Of a stretch of 64,000 bases of DNA, positions 33,101 to 42,508 are shown piece after piece. The stretch comes from Streptomyces californicus (GTDB lineage Bacteria; Actinomycetota; Actinomycetes; Streptomycetales; Streptomycetaceae). Under the pieces are notes generated by a model that worked only from the letters and a program-made list of their open reading frames with translations, made no database searches and was not told the origin of the DNA. Numbering within the stretch: position 1 is the first letter of the stretch; every line of letters starts with the position of its first letter. The position numbers and the translations under genes were made by a program. The DNA lies in contig NZ_JNZZ01000006.1 in NCBI RefSeq assembly GCF_000717645.1, forward strand, positions 276,534-340,533. Direction: 5' to 3'.

Positions 33101-34269
33101 CCGGCTCCCCCGCCGTCCCGGCCCGGGTGCTGCGCCGCGCCCTGCACGCCCCCGAGGCGGACCGGGGCAACGCGCTGCCCGCCGGGGCGTGGTGGCTCTG
33201 GGCGCTGGGCCTGGCCACCGCCGCGTCCCGGACGACCAATCCGCTGCTGCTGGGTCTGCTGGTCGGGGTCGCCGGGTATGTGGTGGCGGCGCGGCGCACG
33301 GACGCGCCGTGGGCCCGGAGTTACGGCGCGTTCGTCAAGCTCGGGCTGTTCGTGGTGGCGGTGCGGCTGCTGTTCTCCGTCTTCCTCGGCTCGTCGATCC
33401 CCGGTTCGCACACCGTGCTGACCCTGCCCGAACTGCCGCTGCCCGACTGGGCGCAGGGGGTGCGGATCGGCGGCCGGGTCACCGCCGAGCAACTGGTGTT
33501 CTCGCTGTACGACGGGATGAAGCTGGCCACGCTGCTGATCTGCGTCGGCGCGGCGAACGCGCTGGCCAATCCGGCGCGGCTGCTGAAGTCGCTGCCGGGT
33601 GCGCTGTACGAGGCGGGGGTCGCCGTCGTGGTGGCGATGACGTTCGCGCCGAACATGGTGGCCGATGTGGTCCGGTTGCGCACCGCGCGCCGGCTGCGGG
33701 GCCGGCCGACCGGGGGTGTGCGGGCGGTGGCGCAGATCGGACTGCCCGTGCTGGAGGGCGCGCTGGAGCGGTCGGTGGCGCTGGCCGCGTCGATGGACGC
33801 GCGGGGGTACGGGCGTACCGCCGAGGTCCCGGCGGCCGTCCGGCGCACCACGAACGTCCTCACCCTGGGCGGGCTGCTCGGGGTGTGCGCCGGCGCGTAC
33901 GGACTGCTGGCCGCGCAGGGGGCGGTGTACGGGCTGCCGTTGCTGCTGGCCGGTCTGGTGACGGCGATGGCCGGGCTGCGGCTCGGCGGGCGGCGCTCGG
34001 TGCGGACCCGCTACCGGCCGGACCGGTGGGGGGCGCGGGCCTGGCTGGTGGCGTGCTCGGGTGCGGCGGTCGCGGCGGCGATGATCTGGGCGGGCGCGGT
34101 CGATCCGGACGAGCTGCGCCCCGGGGTCGTGCCGCTGACCGCGCCGGTGCTGCCGCTGTGGCCCGCCGCGGCGGTGCTGATCGGGCTGGCGCCCGCGCTG
34201 GTCGCCCCCGTACCACCGCCGTCCCGGGGGGCCAGGAAGCAGGAGCGACGCGGCAAGGAGAAGGCGTGA
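33097..34269 (+). CDS. ECF transporter transmembrane component T (CbiQ/EcfT-like)
   Basis: 390 residues from GTG 33097. Hydrophobic helices flank a cytosolic coupling region with the two Ala-Arg-Gly-type signatures of T components (TARRLRGRPTGG about 192 and MDARGYGRT about 230) that dock on the ATPase. The longer-than-usual C-terminal half carries four more hydrophobic segments. It joins the S component to the ATPases in the membrane. GTGA overlaps on both sides place it in the middle of the operon. Confidence 0.85.
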   Translation: MTGSPAVPARVLRRALHAPEADRGNALPAGAWWLWALGLATAASRTTNPLLLGLLVGVAGYVVAARRTDAPWARSYGAFVKLGLFVVAVRLLFSVFLGSSIPGSHTVLTLPELPLPDWAQGVRIGGRVTAEQLVFSLYDGMKLATLLICVGAANALANPARLLKSLPGALYEAGVAVVVAMTFAPNMVADVVRLRTARRLRGRPTGGVRAVAQIGLPVLEGALERSVALAASMDARGYGRTAEVPAAVRRTTNVLTLGGLLGVCAGAYGLLAAQGAVYGLPLLLAGLVTAMAGLRLGGRRSVRTRYRPDRWGARAWLVACSGAAVAAAMIWAGAVDPDELRPGVVPLTAPVLPLWPAAAVLIGLAPALVAPVPPPSRGARKQERRGKEKA

Positions 34270-36053
34270 TCAGGTTCGAGCGGGTCTCCGTACGGTACGA
34301 GGGTGCGGAGCGTCCCACGCTGTCCGGGGTCGACCTCACGGTCCCCGAGGGCGAACTCGTGCTGCTCGTCGGACCCTCGGGTGTCGGTAAGTCGACTCTG
34401 CTGGGTACGGTCCCGGGGCTCGTCCCGCATTTCACGGGCGGGCTGCTGTCGGGCCGGGTCACGGTGGGCGGGCGGGACACGCGGACGCACAAGCCGCGGG
34501 AGCTGGCCGACCTGGTCGGGACGGTGGGCCAGGACCCGCTGGCCCACTTCGTCACGGACACGGTCGAGGACGAGCTCGCGTACGGCATGGAGTCGCTGGG
34601 GCTGGCCCCGGACGTGATGCGGCGCCGGGTCGAGGAGACCCTGGACCTGCTGGGCCTCGCGGAGCTGCGCGACCGGCCGATCGCCACGCTGTCGGGCGGC
34701 CAGCAGCAGCGGGTGGCGATCGGTTCGGTGCTCACCCCGCACCCGAAGGTGCTGGTGCTGGACGAGCCGACCTCGGCGCTGGACCCGGCGGCGGCCGAGG
34801 AGGTCCTCGCGGTGCTCCAGCGCCTCGTCCACGACCTGGGCACGACGGTGTTCATGGCCGAGCACCGGCTGGAGCGGGTGGTGCAGTACGCGGACCGGGT
34901 CGTGCTGCTGCCCGCCCCGGGCGAGCCCCCGGTGACGGGGCCGCCCGCCGAGATCATGAAGGTGTCGCCGGTCCGGCCGCCGGTGGCCGAGCTGGGGCTG
35001 CTGGCGGGCTGGGACCCGCTGCCCCTGTCGGTACGGGACGCCCGGCGCGCGGCCGGCGGGCTGCGGGAGCGGCTGGCGGGGGCGGCGCCCGCGCTGGCCC
35101 CGGGAGCACCGGGGCCGGTGCCTCCGCTTCCGGCGGCTCCGCTTCCGGTGCCTGCTGTGCCGCCGCTTCCGCCGGTCGTGGAACGGCCGCGTCCGGGGCG
35201 GTTCGCCCGGCTGCTGGGCCGGGGCCGGGAGCGGGGCGGCGACCGTACGGAGGGTGTGCCCGCCGACGGGTCCGCCGTGCCGTCCGCCGACGGCCCCATC
35301 GCCCTGGTCGAGGGACTCGGAGTGCGGCGCGGCCGGGTCGAGGCGCTGCGGCGGGTGTCGCTCACCGTGGCTCCGGGCGAGGCGGTGGCCCTGATGGGGC
35401 GCAACGGGGCCGGCAAGTCCACCCTGCTCGGGGCGCTCGTCGGGATGATCGAGCCCACCGCGGGCACCGTGCGCGTCGGCGGCCGGGCCCCCGCCCGGAC
35501 GGACCCGCGGGCGATGGTGCGCCGGGTGGGGCTCGTACCGCAGGAGCCGCGCGATCTGCTGTACGCGGACACGGTGGCGGCCGAGTGCGCCGCCGCCGAC
35601 CGGGACGCGGGCGCCCCGGAGGGAACGTGCCGGGCGCTGGTGTCGGAGCTGGTGCCGGGGGTCGCGGACGACACCCACCCCCGGGACCTGTCCGAGGGCC
35701 AGCGGCTCGCGCTCGCCCTGGCGCTGGTGCTGACGGGCCGCCCGCCGCTGTTGCTGCTGGACGAGCCGACACGGGGCCTGGACTACGCGGCGAAGGCCCG
35801 GCTCGTCGGGGTCCTGCGGGGGCTGGCGGCCGAGGGGCACGCGATCGTCCTGGCGACGCACGATGTCGAGCTGGCGGCGGAGCTGGCGCACCGGGTGGTG
35901 ATCCTCGCGGACGGGGAGGTCGTCGCGGACGGCCCGACCGGGCGGGTGGTGGTCTCCTCGCCCGCGTTCGCCCCGCAGACGGCGAAGATCCTGGCCCCGC
36001 AGGAGTGGCTGACCGTGTCCCAGGTGCGCGGCGCGCTGGAGGCGGGAGCGTGA
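34266..36053 (+). CDS. Fused double ECF ATPase (EcfA-EcfA')
   Basis: 595 residues with two ABC ATPase domains. Domain 1 (about 1-235): Walker A GPSGVGKST, signature LSGGQQQR, Walker B VLVLDEPTSALD, switch His in MAEHRLER. Domain 2 (about 345-575): Walker A GRNGAGKST, signature LSEGQRLA, Walker B LLLLDEPTRGLD, switch ATHD. A Pro/Ala-rich linker (about 275-340) joins them. It powers vitamin uptake with the T and S components. Domain 2's LSEGQ differs from domain 1's LSGGQ, a common asymmetry. Confidence 0.9.
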   Translation: MIRFERVSVRYEGAERPTLSGVDLTVPEGELVLLVGPSGVGKSTLLGTVPGLVPHFTGGLLSGRVTVGGRDTRTHKPRELADLVGTVGQDPLAHFVTDTVEDELAYGMESLGLAPDVMRRRVEETLDLLGLAELRDRPIATLSGGQQQRVAIGSVLTPHPKVLVLDEPTSALDPAAAEEVLAVLQRLVHDLGTTVFMAEHRLERVVQYADRVVLLPAPGEPPVTGPPAEIMKVSPVRPPVAELGLLAGWDPLPLSVRDARRAAGGLRERLAGAAPALAPGAPGPVPPLPAAPLPVPAVPPLPPVVERPRPGRFARLLGRGRERGGDRTEGVPADGSAVPSADGPIALVEGLGVRRGRVEALRRVSLTVAPGEAVALMGRNGAGKSTLLGALVGMIEPTAGTVRVGGRAPARTDPRAMVRRVGLVPQEPRDLLYADTVAAECAAADRDAGAPEGTCRALVSELVPGVADDTHPRDLSEGQRLALALALVLTGRPPLLLLDEPTRGLDYAAKARLVGVLRGLAAEGHAIVLATHDVELAAELAHRVVILADGEVVADGPTGRVVVSSPAFAPQTAKILAPQEWLTVSQVRGALEAGA

Positions 36054-36898
36054 GGGCCGAGGTGAGGGAGCGGGCGCCCCGGCCCGTGCGGCTCGGGCCG
36101 AAGTCGGTGGCCGCGCTGGTGCTGGTCAGCGCGGTCGGAGTGGTCGCCTTCGGGTGGCCGCTGCTGGCCGGTGCCGACTCCGGGCTGGCCCACGCCCAGG
36201 ACGCCCCGTGGCTGTTCGCCGCACTGCTGCCGCTGCTGGTCGCGGTGGTGGTGGCGACGATCTCCGAGTCCGGAATGGACGCGAAGGCCGTCGCGATGCT
36301 CGGCGTGCTGGCGGCGGTGGGGGCCGCGCTGCGCCCGCTGGGGGCGGGCACCGCGGGCCTGGAGCCCATGTTCTTCCTGATGGTGCTGAGCGGGCGGGTG
36401 CTGGGCCCCGGGTTCGGCTTCGTCCTCGGCTCGGTGACCATGTTCGCCTCCGCCCTCCTGACGGGCGGGGTGGGGCCGTGGATGCCGTTCCAGATGCTGT
36501 CGATGGGCTGGTTCACGATGGGCGCGGGGCTGTTGCCCGGCCCGGACCGGCTGCGCGGGCGGGCGGAGTTGGCGATGCTCGCGGTCTACGGGGCCGTGGC
36601 GGCGTTCGCGTACGGCACGATCATGAATCTGTACGGCTGGACGATCGTCCCCGGTCTGGCCTCGGGCATCTCGTTCGTCGCGGGCGACCCGCTGCACGAG
36701 AACCTGGTGCGGTTCCTCGTCTACTGCGCGACCACCTCGCTGGGCTGGGACCTGGGGCGGGCGGTGCTGACGGTGGTCCTGACGCTGGCGCTCGGCCCGA
36801 CGCTGCTGAGGGCGCTGCGCCGGGCCACCCGGCGCGCCGCGTTCGACGCGCGGGCGGTGTTCGGGGAGCCCGAGGGGACGGCCCCGGGCTCATCGTGA
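36050..36898 (+). CDS. ECF transporter substrate-binding S component (probable cobalamin/corrinoid)
   Basis: 282 residues from GTG 36050. About 6-7 TM helices; a conserved loop AALRPLGAGTAGLEPMFFLM and GPGFGFVLGSVTMFASALLTGGVGPWMPFQMLSMGW (in part) follow the pattern of S components in actinobacterial operons of the SCO2319 type. It would capture the vitamin in the membrane and hand it through the T component. The upstream B12 riboswitch argues for cobalamin or a precursor as substrate. Last gene of the operon. Confidence 0.8.
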   Translation: MRAEVRERAPRPVRLGPKSVAALVLVSAVGVVAFGWPLLAGADSGLAHAQDAPWLFAALLPLLVAVVVATISESGMDAKAVAMLGVLAAVGAALRPLGAGTAGLEPMFFLMVLSGRVLGPGFGFVLGSVTMFASALLTGGVGPWMPFQMLSMGWFTMGAGLLPGPDRLRGRAELAMLAVYGAVAAFAYGTIMNLYGWTIVPGLASGISFVAGDPLHENLVRFLVYCATTSLGWDLGRAVLTVVLTLALGPTLLRALRRATRRAAFDARAVFGEPEGTAPGSS

Positions 36899-37092
36899 AG
36901 GGCCACCGGGGCTACTGGGGCCCTCGGGTCGGTCGGGACCACCGGGGCCGTCGGGCCTGCTGAGGCCGTCGGGTCACCGGGGCCCTCCCGGTTGCTGGGG
37001 CCGTCGGGGCCACCGGAGCCCTCCTGGCCGCTGGGGCCGTCGGGGCCACCGGGCCTGCCGCCGCCACCGGGCCCGCTGGGGCCGTCGCCGGG
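36899..37092. repeat. Low-complexity GGGGCCGTCGGG tandem repeats between convergent genes
   Basis: 194 bp built almost wholly from degenerate 15-21-bp units of the form GGGGCCGTCGGG(G)CCACCG. One minus-strand frame across it reads as Gly/Pro/Arg repeats, but there is no start or ribosome site of its own. It lies between the convergent S-component and FadA5-type genes and can form multiple GC hairpins, so it may act as a terminator. Confidence 0.6.
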
Positions 37093-38345
<1,253 letters not shown>

Positions 38346-38500
38346 ATGTCGAGCAGTCTCGTGACGGCGGCCCGACTGCGCAAGGGGCGTGCACGCACCG
38401 CACGGACGCCTTCCGGCGAGGTGGCCGGTACGCACCGACGAGGTGGCCGGTACCCGACGGCGGCGGCGGAAACCGATCGGGCCGCGGCTCTTGCCACTTG

Positions 38501-38514
38501 TAGAACCCGTTACT
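38501..38514. promoter_or_regulatory. KstR-like operator proximal to cyp125
   Basis: TAGAACCCGTTACT matches 7 of 8 specified positions of TNNAACNNGTTNNA (only the last base differs). It lies 95 bp upstream of the preferred cyp125 start. Confidence 0.5.
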
Positions 38515-38530
38515 ACCTTGCGGGCAACTC

Positions 38531-38545
38531 CTGATGGACCGTCAG
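38531..38545. promoter_or_regulatory. CTGAC-N5-GTCAG-type box upstream of cyp125
   Basis: CTGATGGACCGTCAG, one mismatch from the repeat seen at 982, 18268 and 29501. It contains the ATG (38534) that opens the longest P450 frame. An operator here makes more sense if translation begins downstream at 38609. Confidence 0.45.
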
Positions 38546-38608
38546 AAAATCGAACAGCTCATCGGACGGCGCCGGTTCGCCGCCGGCCGCCGGAGTGGAG
38601 AGGTGCCC

Positions 38609-39862
38609 ATGCGCTGCCCCCATCTTCCCGACGGGTTCGACTTCACCGATCCCGATCTGCTCCAATCCCGGGTGCCGCACCCGGAGTTCGCCCTGATGCG
38701 GGAGACCGCCCCGGTGTGGTGGTGCGCCCAGCCGCCCAACATCTCCGGCTTCGGCGACGAGGGCTACTGGGCCGTCACCCGGCACGAGGACGTCAAGTAC
38801 GTCTCCACGCACCCCGAGTTGTTCTCCTCGCACACCAACACCGCCGTCATCCGCTTCAACGAGACGATCAGCCGCGACCAGATCGACGTCCAGAAGCTGA
38901 TCATGCTGAACATGGACCCGCCGGAGCACACCCGGGTCCGCCAGATCGTCCAGCGCGGCTTCACGCCCCGCGCGGTCCGCTCGCTGGAGACGGCCCTGCG
39001 GGCCAGGGCCCGTTCCATCGTCGGGACGGCTCTGGACTCGGCGGGGGCGGACGGCTCCTTCGACTTCGTCACGAACATCGCCGTGGAGCTGCCGCTCCAG
39101 GCCATCGCCGAACTCATCGGCGTGCCGCAGGAGGACAGGTCCAAGATCTTCGACTGGTCCAACAAGATGGCCGCGTACGACGATCCGGAGTACGCGATCA
39201 CGGCGGAGGTCGGCGCCGAGGCGGCGATGGAGATCGTGGCGTACTCGATGAACCTGGCGGCGGCCCGCAAGGCGTGCCCGGCGCGGGACATCGTGAGCCG
39301 GCTGGTCGCGGCGGAGGGCGAGGGGAACCTGTCCTCCGACGAGTTCGGCTTCTTCGTGATCCTGCTCGCGGTGGCCGGCAACGAGACCACCCGCAACGCG
39401 ATCAGCCACGGCATGCACGCCTTCCTCACCCACCCCGAGCAGTGGGAGCTGTACAAGCGGGAGCGGCCGAAGACCACCGCCGAGGAGATCGTGCGCTGGG
39501 CGACCCCGGTCGTCTCCTTCCAGCGGACCGCCACCCAGGACGTGGAGCTGGGCGGCCGGCGGATCAGGGAGGGGGACCGGGTCGGGCTGTTCTACTCCTC
39601 GGCCAACAACGATCCCGAGGTGTTCGACGCCCCGGAGACCTTCGACATCACCCGCGACCCCAATCCGCATCTCGGCTTCGGGGGCGGCGGCCCGCACTTC
39701 TGCCTCGGCAAGTCGCTGGCGGTGATGGAGATCGACCTGATCTTCAACGCGATCGCCGACGTGCTGCCGGACCTGCGGTTGCTGGAGGACCCGCGGCGGC
39801 TGCGGTCGGCCTGGCTCAACGGGATCAAGCAGCTCCAGGTGACGACGGCGACGGCGGCCTGA
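38609..39862 (+). CDS. cyp125: Cytochrome P450 CYP125-type steroid C26-monooxygenase
   Basis: 417 residues. Strong likeness to M. tuberculosis CYP125: LPDGFDFTDPDLLQSRVPHP, VWWCAQPPN, MLNMDPPEHTRVRQIVQRGF, LPLQAIAELIGVPQEDRSKI, I-helix AVAGNETTRNAI, ExxR in EEIVRWATPVVSFQRTA, heme loop FGGGGPHFCLGK with Cys about 365, and RSAWLNGIKQLQV at the end. CYP125 oxidises the terminal methyl of the cholesterol side chain, the entry step to its beta-oxidation. The frame opens at 38534, but ATG 38609 has GGAGAGG upstream, gives the family's N-terminus and leaves the CTGAC-type operator outside the gene. Electron supply probably comes from the 3Fe-4S ferredoxin at 27775. Confidence 0.92.
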   Translation: MRCPHLPDGFDFTDPDLLQSRVPHPEFALMRETAPVWWCAQPPNISGFGDEGYWAVTRHEDVKYVSTHPELFSSHTNTAVIRFNETISRDQIDVQKLIMLNMDPPEHTRVRQIVQRGFTPRAVRSLETALRARARSIVGTALDSAGADGSFDFVTNIAVELPLQAIAELIGVPQEDRSKIFDWSNKMAAYDDPEYAITAEVGAEAAMEIVAYSMNLAAARKACPARDIVSRLVAAEGEGNLSSDEFGFFVILLAVAGNETTRNAISHGMHAFLTHPEQWELYKRERPKTTAEEIVRWATPVVSFQRTATQDVELGGRRIREGDRVGLFYSSANNDPEVFDAPETFDITRDPNPHLGFGGGGPHFCLGKSLAVMEIDLIFNAIADVLPDLRLLEDPRRLRSAWLNGIKQLQVTTATAA

Positions 39863-39871
39863 CCCCGGCTC

Positions 39872-39913
39872 ACGGACGCCCGCCCCGCCGGGAGGCGCGG
39901 AGCGGGCGTCCGT
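39872..39913. terminator. Bidirectional hairpin after cyp125
   Basis: ACGGACGCCCGC (39872-39883) pairs perfectly with GCGGGCGTCCGT (39902-39913) around an 18-nt GC-rich loop, 9 bp after the cyp125 stop and between convergent genes. Confidence 0.7.
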
Positions 39914-39994
39914 GCGGTGGGCGCCCGCGCGCCGGGCCCGGGAGGCGCGGGCGCCCGTCAGCCGGGGCGGTGCCGTCTTCCCGGTCGCCCTCCG

Positions 39995-42217
39995 CTACGT
40001 GCCGGCGAGCTTCTCCGCCGGCTCGCGTTCCGGTACGAGGGCGGGCGCGGCGGGCCGCACCGGTGCGGCCTCCGTGGAGGCGGGTTCCGTCTCCACGGGG
40101 TCCACCGCCCCCGGCTCTCCGTCCGCCCCCTCGGCCTCCCCGGTCTCCCGGGACGTCCCGGTCTCCCCGGACCTCCCGGCCGACCCGGTCTCTCCCGACT
40201 TCCCGGTCGCCCCGGTGCCCCGCTCCCCGTCGGCCGCCAGCCTGCGCGGCCCCGACAGCAGGTACGTCAGCCCGAAGCCCAGCGAGACGACGAGGGCGCC
40301 GCCCACCGCGTCGAGCACCCAGTGGTTGGCGGTGGCCACGATCGCGGCGATCGTGAAGATCGGGTGCAGTAGGCCCAGCGCCTTCATCCACAGCTTCGGT
40401 GCCAGCATCACGATGACCACCCCGCACCACAGCGACCAGCCGAAGTGCAGCGACGGCATCGCCGCGTACTGGTTGGTCACGGTGGTCAGCGTCCCGTAGT
40501 CGGGCTTGGCGAAGTCCTGCACCCCGTGGACCGTGTCGATGAAGCCGAGGCCGGGCATGAGCCGGGGCGGGGCCAGCGGGTAGAGCCAGAAGCCGACGAG
40601 CGCGAGCAGCGTGGCGAAGCCGATGGAGGAGCGGACCCACCGGTAGTCGGCGGGACGGCGCACGTACAGCACGCCGAGGATCGTCAGCGGGACGATGAAG
40701 TGGAACGTGGAGTAGTAGTAGTCGAAGAACTCGCGCAGCCAGTCGATCTCGACGACCGCGTGGTTGACCCAGTGCTCGATGTCGATGTGCAGCCACTGCT
40801 CGATGGCGTGGATCTGCCGGCCGTGCTCCTCGGCGAGCGGGCGGCCCGCCCGGGCGGCGAGGCGGACCTGGGCGTAGGCGTCGTAGACGACCCGGATGAG
40901 CAGGAGTTCCAGCAGCAGGTTGGGGCGGGTGCGGACCCGGCGCCAGAACGGCAGGAGCGGCACCCGTCTCCAGCGCGCGGCGGCCGGTTTCGCGTAGTCC
41001 GTGGGGACCGGGTGCTGCCAGTACGGCGAGGTGCGGGGCAGGAACGGGGCGAGGCAGGCCGCGCCGAGCGCCGCGAGCAGCAGGATGTTGTCGCGCAGGG
41101 GGTGGAGCGCCCCGATGTTCGGCAACAGCATCGTCCCCGGCAGGGTGACGGCCAGGAGCACCACGGACGGCCACACCAGCCGGTCGGAGGCCCGCTTGCC
41201 GACCCGGCCGACGACCGCGAGGAGCACCCACAGGAGCTGGTGCTGCCAGGCGGTCGGGGAGACGGCGACCACGACGCAGCCGGTCACGGCCACCGCGAGG
41301 AGCAGTTGACCGTCCCGCGCGTACCGCACCGCGCGCCGCAGGCCGACGACCGCCACGGCCGCGGCGATCACCAGGAACAGCGCGATCTCCAGGGGCCCTT
41401 CGAGGCCGAGCCGGAGCAGCGCCCCGTGCAGGGACTGGTTGGCCAGGCTGTCCGGCCGCTCCCCGAGCCCGGCGCCCGCGAGGTGGTGCACCCAGTACGT
41501 CCACGAGTCCTTCGGCGCGGCGGCCCACGCGGCCGCCGTGGCGAGGGCGAAGGCGGCGCCCGCGCTCACGGACGCCTGCCGCCGGCCGGTCAGCCAGAGG
41601 AGGGCGGCGAAGAAAAGCAGCACCGGCTGGAAGGCGGCGGCGATGCCGACGAGGACGCCCGCCGCCCGGTGTTCCCGGACGACGAACCAGCCCAGCAGCA
41701 CCAGAAGGACCGGCAGGATGCTCGTCTGGCCCAGGTGCAGGGCGTTGCGCACCGGCAGCGACAGCATGAGCAGGCTGATCGCGACGGGCGCCGCGAGCAG
41801 CGCCGTCCGGCGGCCCACCGGGGAGGGCAGCGCCCGCGCCGCGACCAGGCCGAGGGCCACGACGAGCAGCAGCGACCCGAAGGTCCAGGCGACGCCGAGG
41901 GTCTGCTGGGCCGATGCGGCGAGAGGTTTGAGGACGAGGCCGGCGAAGGGCGTGCCGGAGAACCGGCCGCCGTCGTACAGCGACCCCGTCACGTGCAGGA
42001 CGCCGCTCTCACCGATCCAGGTCTCCAGATCGAGGAGCCGTTCGTCCGGCGGCTGCCGGAGCACCACCGCCACCTGCCGTACCGCCAGCGCGGCCACGAT
42101 CAGCCAGAGCAGGGCCCGGGTCAGCCCGCTCCCCGCCGCTCCCGCGTCCGCCACCGCGTCACCGCGCACACTGTGATCCGCATTCACCACGCTGCGCCGA
42201 CCCTCCCACCGTTCCAT
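39995..42217 (-). CDS. GT87 glycosyltransferase fused to PAP2 phosphatase
   Basis: 740 residues, multi-pass membrane protein. The N-terminal about 420 residues are a polyprenyl-phosphate-sugar-dependent GT87 type (DUF2029) with LDLETWIGESGVLHVTGSLY and GQTSILPVLLVLLGWF. The C-terminal PAP2 region (about 430-680) has AMPSLHFGWSLWCG and ATANHWVLDAVGGALV, the second and third phosphatase motifs with catalytic His residues. The last about 60 residues are Glu/Thr/Gly low complexity (GETG-type repeats). It likely elongates a cell-envelope glycan using a lipid-linked sugar and recycles the lipid phosphate. ATG 42217 has AAGGGG upstream; the frame opens earlier at 42283. Confidence 0.85.
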   Translation of the reverse strand: MERWEGRRSVVNADHSVRGDAVADAGAAGSGLTRALLWLIVAALAVRQVAVVLRQPPDERLLDLETWIGESGVLHVTGSLYDGGRFSGTPFAGLVLKPLAASAQQTLGVAWTFGSLLLVVALGLVAARALPSPVGRRTALLAAPVAISLLMLSLPVRNALHLGQTSILPVLLVLLGWFVVREHRAAGVLVGIAAAFQPVLLFFAALLWLTGRRQASVSAGAAFALATAAAWAAAPKDSWTYWVHHLAGAGLGERPDSLANQSLHGALLRLGLEGPLEIALFLVIAAAVAVVGLRRAVRYARDGQLLLAVAVTGCVVVAVSPTAWQHQLLWVLLAVVGRVGKRASDRLVWPSVVLLAVTLPGTMLLPNIGALHPLRDNILLLAALGAACLAPFLPRTSPYWQHPVPTDYAKPAAARWRRVPLLPFWRRVRTRPNLLLELLLIRVVYDAYAQVRLAARAGRPLAEEHGRQIHAIEQWLHIDIEHWVNHAVVEIDWLREFFDYYYSTFHFIVPLTILGVLYVRRPADYRWVRSSIGFATLLALVGFWLYPLAPPRLMPGLGFIDTVHGVQDFAKPDYGTLTTVTNQYAAMPSLHFGWSLWCGVVIVMLAPKLWMKALGLLHPIFTIAAIVATANHWVLDAVGGALVVSLGFGLTYLLSGPRRLAADGERGTGATGKSGETGSAGRSGETGTSRETGEAEGADGEPGAVDPVETEPASTEAAPVRPAAPALVPEREPAEKLAGT

Positions 42218-42508
42218 GCATCGCCCCTTCGAGTCGGGGCCATGCCGGATGAAGCCTCGCATTGCCCTACGAGGTAGACACAATCAACCCCCTCTTTGCC
42301 TGACTGTCATCCTCCCTGGGCGGGAGGATCGGCCGGTTTTCCCCGGTACTCCGGGACGCTTCCGACCGGGGCTCCGGACGCTTCCGGCCGGCCTCGGGGC
42401 CGGGGCCGTCGAGCTTCGGAGCCGAGGCCGGCCGGCGTCGGGGCCGGGGCCGCCGGGCTTCGACCCCGGGGGCCGCCGGGCCTCGGAACCGGCGGCACCG
42501 GCCCGGGC
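42218..42508. other. GC-rich repetitive intergenic region
   Basis: About 290 bp downstream of the serpin gene and upstream of the GT87-PAP2 gene. The 60 bp next to the latter are AT-richer (GAGGTAGACACAATC) and probably hold its promoter. The rest is built from repeats of GGGGCCGGGGCCG and GACGCTTCCG(A/G)CCGG. No gene seen. Confidence 0.4.

Noticed and set aside
28008..33299. A single 1763-codon minus-strand open frame
   Set aside because: Only its 3' part (28008-29468) is the aldehyde dehydrogenase; the rest is antisense to the MBL gene, riboswitch and ECF genes and is the usual stop-poor shadow of very GC-rich DNA.
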